A DNA stretch of 64,000 bases from Leptodactylus fallax. Its lineage: Eukaryota; Chordata; Amphibia; Anura; Leptodactylidae. Of this stretch, positions 56,612 to 64,000 are shown one piece after another (position 1 is the first letter of the stretch; every line of letters starts with the position of its first letter). A program made the translations under genes and the position numbers. Where the stretch lies: the NCBI GenBank assembly GCA_947044405.1, contig CAMRHE010000333.1, positions 868,001 to 932,000 of the forward strand. Direction: 5' to 3'. The notes under the pieces are model-generated. The model saw only the letters and a program-made list of their open reading frames with translations, was not told the origin of the DNA and searched no databases.

Positions 56612-56755
56612 ATACATATTATACTGTGTAGGGGCTACTGCGGAGCATATTATACTGTGTGGGGGTCACTGTGGCGCATATTATACTGTGTAGGGCCACT
56701 GTATAGCATATTATACTGTGTGGGGGCCACTGTGGAGCATATCATACTAATATAA
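56612..56755 (+). repeat. Minisatellite, unit about 33 bp
   Basis: Four or five units of TATTATACTGTGTGGGGG plus CCACTGTGGAGCA, directly joined to the broken transposon. Confidence 0.9.
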
Positions 56756-56921
56756 CTCACCATATTCTTGATAACTGCAGTAGTGGGTACTAAAGCTGTA
56801 TCCCTTTCAAGTATCTGAGATACTGCACCAATAACCCTCAATATCAAGAATACACTGTAGGGAAGTGGTAGAAGTCCCGGACACAGTTTGCACTGGTACC
56901 CACATCACTTCAGTTATGCCA

Positions 56922-56923
<2 letters not shown>

Positions 56924-56961
<38 letters not shown>

Positions 56962-56974
56962 TATATATATATAC
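56924..56974. repeat. (TA)n microsatellite
   Basis: TA repeats interrupted once by TAATAT. Confidence 0.95.
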
Positions 56975-56993
56975 ACTGTATGTTTATAGTGGC

Positions 56994-57278
56994 ATGGGTA
57001 CTACTGGAAAGGTACTACTTCCATTTGCAGCAACCATGTTGGGTGTGCATAAAACTACTTCTCAAGGGTTAGTCTTCTGGAAGACCTGGAACATGTTGTT
57101 GGAATGGGAAGAAAAGTGTGCAATTAATGGAGTTAATCCCACAAGTTGGTGGAAGATGCTTACAATACTAAAATATCTGCAAGATGGAGGTGGTTATGAA
57201 AGCCTTAATGCAACCATCTATTCCACTGAAAGATGCTACCAGAGAGCAAAAGAGCAAGAAAGCAAACCAGATAATTGA
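56994..57278 (+). CDS. Unrecognised ORF, weakly recombinase-like
   Basis: 95 codons from ATG 56994. The stretch FWKTWNMLLEWEEKCAINGV, then LTILKYLQDGG and ESLNATI, has the spacing of the helical core-binding domain of tyrosine recombinases (W..W..W....G..P...+L..LQ.G...S.N..I). No catalytic domain follows. It may equally be a random ORF or part of an unknown repeat. The following 300 bases (57279-57590) have a 91-codon ORF without a recognisable domain. Confidence 0.2.
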   Translation: MGTTGKVLLPFAATMLGVHKTTSQGLVFWKTWNMLLEWEEKCAINGVNPTSWWKMLTILKYLQDGGGYESLNATIYSTERCYQRAKEQESKPDN

Positions 57279-57593
57279 GAACTGTGTGTTGGCTACTAGC
57301 TTTTTGCATTTTAAATGGCCATGATGTATGGCTGTCCAGATATAAAAGTGAAAGTACTGCTGCCAAGGGCAACCATCTAGAGCCTTGTTCAGGATGTCTA
57401 AATCTGAATAAATGCATAGAAAGAAGACCTATTGACAAGAGACCCAGTATTTTGCTTGATATGCCAAGTAGGAGTGATGATGTTTCCAGAAGCAACCACA
57501 ACAGCTGTTGGAGAGGATGGAACAATATTCTGCTGCAGAGGAACTGCTAAGTAACCCCCAGCAGTAGCCTTCAAGCCCTGGTATGGCAAAATA

Positions 57594-59246
57594 CAGTGCC
57601 TTGCGAAAGTATTCGGCCCCCCTTGAACTTTTTAACCTTTTGCCACATTTCAGGCTTCAAACATAAAGATATAAATATAAAATATATATAAAATTTTAAT
57701 TTTTTGGTGAAGAATCAACAACAAGTGGGACACAATTGTGAAGTGGAACGAAATTTATTGGTTATTTTAAACTTTTGTAAAACATAAAAAACGGAAAAGT
57801 GGGGCGTGCAATATTATTCGGCCCCTTTACTTTCAGTGCAGCAAACTCACTCCAGAAGTTCAGTGAGGATCTCTGAATGATCCAATGTTGTCCTAAATGA
57901 CTGATGATGATAAATATAATCCACCTGTGTGTAATCAAGTCTCCGTATAAATGCACCTGCTCAGTGATAGTCTCAGGGTTCTGTTTAAAGCACAGAGAGC
58001 ATCATGAAGACCAAGGAACACACCAGGCAGGTCCGTGATACTGTTGTGGAGAAGTTTAAAGCCGGATTTGGATACAAAAAGATTTCCCAAACTTTAAACA
58101 TCCCAAAAAGCACTGTGCAAGCGATCATATTGAAATGGAAGGAGTATCAGACCACTGCAAATCTACCAAGACCCGGCCGTCCCTCTAAACTTTCATCTCT
58201 AACAAGGAGAAGACTGATCAGAGATGCAGCCAAGAGGCCCATGATCACTCTGGATGAACTGCAGAGATCTACAGCTGAGGTGGGAGAGTCTGTCCATAGG
58301 ACAACAATCAGTCGTACACTGCACAAATCTGGCCTTTATGGAAGAGTGGCAAGAAGAAAGCCATTTCTCAAAGATATCCATAAAAAATCTCGTTTAAAGT
58401 TTGCCACAAGCCACCTGGGAGACACACCAAACATGTGGAAGAAGGTGCTCTGGTCAGATGAAACCAAAATCGAACTTTTTGGCCACAATGCAAAACGATA
58501 TGTTTGGCGTAAAAGCAACACAGCTCATCACCCTGAACACACCATCCCCACTGTCAAACACGGTGGTGGCAGCATCATGGTTTGGGCCTGCTTTTCTTCA
58601 GCAGGGACAGGGAAGATGGTTAAAATTGATGGGAAGATGGATGGAGCCAAATACAGGACCATTCTGGAAGAAAATCTGTTGGAGTCTGCAAAAGACCTGA
58701 GACTGGGACGGAGATTTATCTTCCAACAAGACAATGATCCCAAACATAAAGCAAAATCTACAATGGAATGTAGATAAATAAACGTATCCAGGTGTTAGAA
58801 TGGCCAAGTCAAAGTCCAGACCTGAATCCAATCGAGAATCTGTGGAAAGAGCTGAAAACTGCTGTTCACAAACGCTCTCCATCCAACCTCACTGAGCTCG
58901 AGCTGTTTTCCAAGGAAGAATGGGCAAGAATTTCAGTCTCTCAATGTGCAAAACTGATAGACACATACCCTAAGTGACTTGCAGCTGTAATCACAGCAAA
59001 AGGTGGCGCTACAAAGTATATTAACTTAAGGGGGCCGAATAATATTGCACGCCCCACTTTTCAGTTTTTTATTTTTTACAAAAGTTTAAAATAACCAATA
59101 AATTTCATTCCACTTCACAATTGTGTCTCACTTGTTGTTGATTCTTCACCAAAAAATTTAAAATTTTATATCTTTAATGTTTGAAGCCTGAAATGTGGCA
59201 AAAGGTTGAAAAGTTCAAGGGGGCCGAATACTTTCGCAAGGCACTG
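57594..59246 (+). mobile_element. Tc1-like transposon, family 1, copy 2
   Basis: Ends CAGTGCCTTGCGAAAG and the inverse, with TA at 57592-57593 and 59247-59248. Terminal repeats about 210 bp. Same family and orientation as 3798-5421. Confidence 0.95.
58004..58977 (+). pseudogene. Tc1-like transposase, family 1 (late disruptions)
   Basis: The start ATG (58004) and the first 257 codons are intact: helix-turn-helix, GRPSKLSS region, [14 protein letters not shown] (first D), [13 protein letters not shown] and FQQDNDPKHKAKS (second D). After TATGGAATG-type sequence near 58768 a small indel creates an early stop. The next frame continues with [11 protein letters not shown] (E) to 58977, where CGA to TGA appears to end it early. 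It complements copy 1, which is broken elsewhere. Inactive, but the DNA-binding half is complete and could still bind terminal repeats. Confidence 0.92.
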
Positions 59247-59358
59247 TAACTTGGAGCTCCTAGTAAGACTATTTTGGGGTTTATGTTAGCTGGGAGAAAG
59301 GTAAAGACTAACATTAACAAATATACTGAGATGTTAGGCTCAGGAAAGAATAGTATGC

Positions 59359-60209
59359 TTAACCACTTCAGTACTGGGCCTATTTCTGGTTCAGGACCAG
59401 ACACATTTTTGGGTATTTTGTATGTACAGTTTTGAGGGCTATAACATTTTTATCATTTGGGTTATTCAACTAATTTCTATCTCTTTTTTCGGTGACACAT
59501 AGGGCTTTTTTATGTTTTTTTATTTTTGCATGTTTGTTAATTTGTTTTATATCCGGGAAAATATAAACAAAAGAAGAGAAAAAACGTGTTTGTTTTTCTT
59601 TTTTTTTTTAATTTAAACTCACATAGTGCTACTAAAAAAACTACGTACGGTAATTTTTATTTTGTATGTTGTCATCGGGGTGGGGCTAGAACCTGTAATA
59701 AGGGGGTGTTTTTGATGTATAATTTTATTTATTTTATAAATTATTTTATTTAATTTTTTATTTTTTTTTTCCATATTGTGTCCCCATTAGGTCACAATAG
59801 ACCTTTGGGGACATCTGATCACAGTTTTTTTTTTTGTTGGGGAGGTTGATTTCCCCTGTAACTGGGGCTGGTACATTTAGCCCCAGTTGCGGAGGAATAC
59901 AGCCTCCTGCGCATAACTATAGGACTTATAGAGCTGATCTGGGTCTTGTAGGACCCATCAGCTCTTACAGACTCTGACTCCAGTGCATCATGGCGGCGCC
60001 CATAGCTGTGTACATTGAGCGCTGTGTACACAGCAATCCGGAAGGCAGGGACAGTAATAAACCTTCCCTGCCTTCTCTCTGGGACCTCTGGCTGAAGTTA
60101 CAGCCGGCTCCTTGTTTCAGCAGCTGCATGATTTACCGGTACATCCTTGCAGAACAAGGAAGCTACTATCTGGACGTGTATAGTCTATGGGCAGTCCAGA
60201 AGTGGTTAA
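59359..60209. mobile_element. TTAA-flanked non-autonomous element
   Basis: TTAA at 59359-59362 and 60206-60209 with inverted CCACTTC/GAAGTGG termini. The interior is T-rich (59460-59830), then a GC-richer part with short palindromes. No transposase. The target site matches that of the MITE at 38769-39100, though the interior differs. Confidence 0.65.
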
Positions 60210-60421
60210 ATAGAGTCTACCATGTCCCCCAAGCATATTAAACTGTCACCACCACATTACAGAGCACATTACAGTGATAGATAAAATACCTTTGTTATGT
60301 ATGTCACTTCTGTGCATTTGCAGAAAACAACTTTGAAGTCTTATGCAAATGGGGCAGTTGGTGCACTAGAGGGAGCCCTGGGAGAAGTGATCTTGCTACT
60401 TAAGAAGGATGGGAGAATAAT

Positions 60422-60600
60422 GTAATAATAATAATACATTTTATTTATATAGCACCAACATATTCCGCAGCACTTTATAAATCATAGGGTTCAAGTACAG
60501 ACAAAAAGAGACATTACAGAGTAATAGTCAATTCACACAATGGGACTGAGGGCCCTGCTCGCAAGAGCTTACAATCTATGAGGAGAATCAACTCTAACTG
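60422..60600 (+). repeat. SINE/MITE-like dispersed repeat
   Basis: AATAATAATA followed by TTTATATAGCACCAACATAT, then CCGCAGCACTTTATAAATC and CTGCTCGCAAGAGCTTACAA. The same blocks occur at 13150-13560. Confidence 0.6.
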
Positions 60601-61320
60601 CATGGGATGGCACAGGCAGGAGATGGTAGGAGTCTATGTGGCAATAGCAGTGATCCAGAGAGCTGAATGCCCACCTCCAGTGCACCAATCGCCTCATTTG
60701 TCTAATCCTGCAAAGTTGTTTTTCCCCAAATCTACAAAAGTGACATCATTTATCACTCTAATGTGCTCTGTAACATGGTGGCGACTGTTGAATATGCTTG
60801 GGGGAGGTGATAGACTCCATTTAATTATAGATTAATCAAAAGGTCATTAAACTGTTTACATTGCCAAAAGCAAGGACACGTTGCTATGGCCTATCCATTA
60901 AGTGTTAAACTATCCGAGGGCTCCTTGCAATTGTAGAATTTTCCCATTTCTGTAATTGCCAGTCAGGCAGACCTGCAGAGAAAAACTTGTAACTGTGGGT
61001 GGAATCCCATTAAGGATTAGTCTGGATCCACATCAACAAACCTCAAGAATCATGCCATGCCTGCTATTGTAGAGTGAGATGATTCATGAAACTTGTAAGA
61101 CTGGCAATAAATCTTGAGGCTGAGTTGTTTGGGACAGTCAAACATGAACTCTATAAATCAGATTCTCAGGATTCTGAGGTGGTCCTAGCCCCAGATTTGA
61201 ATTTCTTTTGGGAATTGTTGGGGGAAAATAATACTTGTGTTAGCCATGTTAGTTCCCATGAGATGACTTCCCCAGTGAATGCACCTATAGAGGATGTATC
61301 TGATAAGAAAAATGTTTCAT
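60601..61320. other. Unannotated DNA
   Basis: No ORF with a recognisable domain. A short ORF at 61086-61322 has no features I can name. Confidence 0.4.
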
Positions 61321-61554
61321 GAACAGTGTTGGACTGGGATGTCTAGGGTCCACCAGTGGAATTGTTTCTAGGGGCCCACTGCCAGGATCCCCGCAGATCA
61401 GCTGTACCATGACAGGGCGGCTAAAGGTAATAACAGTGGCCTCTTCACTGGTTCCCCATACTGTATGGGGAACAGTGATGGGGCCATTATATTGTGTGGG
61501 GGCAGTGATGGGGGCTAACATCCTGTGGGGGGGACATTAAAATGTGTGTGTCAT
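61321..61554 (+). repeat. Dispersed repeat with minisatellite tail
   Basis: 'GTGTTGGACTGGGATG' and 'GGGGCCCACTGCCAGGATCC' are familiar from frog repeats. The end (61440-61540) has GGGGGCAGTGATGGGG-type units like the other minisatellites. Confidence 0.45.
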
Positions 61555-61881
61555 AGGGGTTGTCCAGGGTTAACTGATCACTAGGCAGCTGACACACTGC
61601 CCCATCAGCTGTACGGAGCCACTGACTGGCACCCATTCTGTACACAAAACAGAGCCGGAAGCAGAAAGCTCCATCCGCTGTATAGCAGCCCAGCGCCTTT
61701 ATTACAGCTCAGCTCCCACTGACTTCAATATGTTCTGAGATGCAGTGAACAGGACGGGTGCCGGAAGTGGCTCCATACAGCTGATAGGTCCAGGGGCTTG
61801 GTATCGGCCCCCTACAGATCAGGTATTTATGGCCTATCCTGAGGAGAAACCATAAAAAATAAAAAAGCCTGGACAACCCCT
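61555..61881. repeat. MITE with AGGGGTTGTCCAGG termini
   Basis: AGGGGTTGTCCAGGGTT and AAGCCTGGACAACCCCT are inverted. No ORF. Same type as 54872-55047 and 24324-24560. Confidence 0.8.
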
Positions 61882-61981
61882 TTAATATAACCACCTAATG
61901 CGCCACACTTTAAAGCAGCTAGATTAGAATAAATGACCCAACATAGTACCACATCTACTAGACAGAAATGAGTCACATATA

Positions 61982-63608
<1,627 letters not shown>

Positions 63609-63610
63609 TA

Positions 63611-63835
63611 TATCTTTCATTCGCTCCTACAATCCTTGCTCCTACAAGATACATCACATATTAAGTAAACATTGACAGATACTGAAGGAAACCTATCCTA
63701 GTATTCCAGAATTTCAACAATCATTGTTACTCTGTACTAACCTTACTAACAAAAATGAGTCTGAGCAGATATTGGATATTTTTAAAAACACCTAAGAAAG
63801 GCAGTTTCTGATCAACCCTCCAGAGGGTCTGAAGC
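63611..63835. other. Unannotated DNA
   Basis: Short AT-rich segment without recognisable content. Confidence 0.4.
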
Positions 63836-64000
63836 AGGGCCAGCGTTAGGCGGGAGGGGGGGGGGGGGAACTGGGCAATTGCCCAGGGCCCCTGTCCCCA
63901 AAGGGGCCCCCAGGATCCAGAGCCTGATGACTTCGGATCCCGGAGTCAGGCCCAGCCACATCAATTACAGAAAGGGACACAGCATCATGTGTCGCAGAGC
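63836..64000 (+). repeat. Dispersed repeat with G-run, cut by the window end
   Basis: 'GGGCCAGCGTTAGGCGGGAG', a run of about 12 G and 'GGGCAATTGCCCAGGGCCCC' resemble a common frog repeat. It contains the palindrome GGGCAATTGCCC. Confidence 0.45.

Noticed and set aside
57205..57525. Minus-strand 106-codon Leu-rich ORF
   Set aside because: It looks membrane-like but has no homologue I know, and the composition could come from low-complexity DNA.

Overview
The window looks like vertebrate, most probably anuran (frog), repeat-rich genomic DNA. I infer this from its mobile-element mixture: at least ten distinguishable Tc1-like transposon families, a DIRS retrotransposon with inverted termini and an internal complementary region, an Ngaro-type tyrosine-recombinase retrotransposon with an SGNH-hydrolase ORF, Harbinger relics, a CR1-like LINE, Penelope-like relics, TTAA-flanked MITEs and many AT-rich microsatellites. 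I found no convincing host gene, rRNA, tRNA or CRISPR array. All longer ORFs belong to mobile elements.

Layout: 1-10 kb holds a deleted Tc1 fragment, degenerate minisatellites, a foldback element, a full-length Tc1 copy (3798-5421) and Harbinger transposase and MADF/Myb-like relics. 10-16.6 kb holds three Tc1-type elements, including a nearly intact DD37E element (15193-16568). 18657-23968 is a DIRS-like element on the minus strand (gag, RT/RNase H, tyrosine recombinase) whose ends can be fixed from its internal complementary region. 25.8-27.2 kb is a foldback unit with Penelope-like ends between TCTA repeats. About 27.2-33.0 kb is an Ngaro-like element on the minus strand (gag with zinc fingers, RT/RNase H, tyrosine recombinase, SGNH hydrolase). 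33-38 kb holds MITEs and a chimera of two Tc1 families. 38.5-42.0 kb is a CR1-like LINE interrupted by a TTAA MITE and by a Tc1 element.

44.9-46.4 kb holds Tc1 relics inside an inverted repeat with a hammerhead-like motif; 47.3-49.1 kb has a common repeat and a Penelope-like ORF relic. 49.6-59.2 kb holds four more Tc1 elements (one nested in a tenth-family relic), minisatellites and MITEs. 59.3-63.6 kb has a TTAA-flanked element, SINE/MITE-like repeats and a Sleeping Beauty-like element (61982-63608).

Nearly every transposase is broken by a few stops or frameshifts, so most copies look recently dead rather than ancient. Nested insertions, microhomology deletions and inverted copies allow relative timing of events. 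The best candidates for unusual biology are the DIRS circle-junction region and its leader splice sites, the Ngaro SGNH hydrolase that lacks an upstream ATG, the Penelope-like hammerhead motif with its inverted terminal repeats, and the spliced Harbinger MADF relic. All family names rest on motif recognition by eye; no database search was possible.
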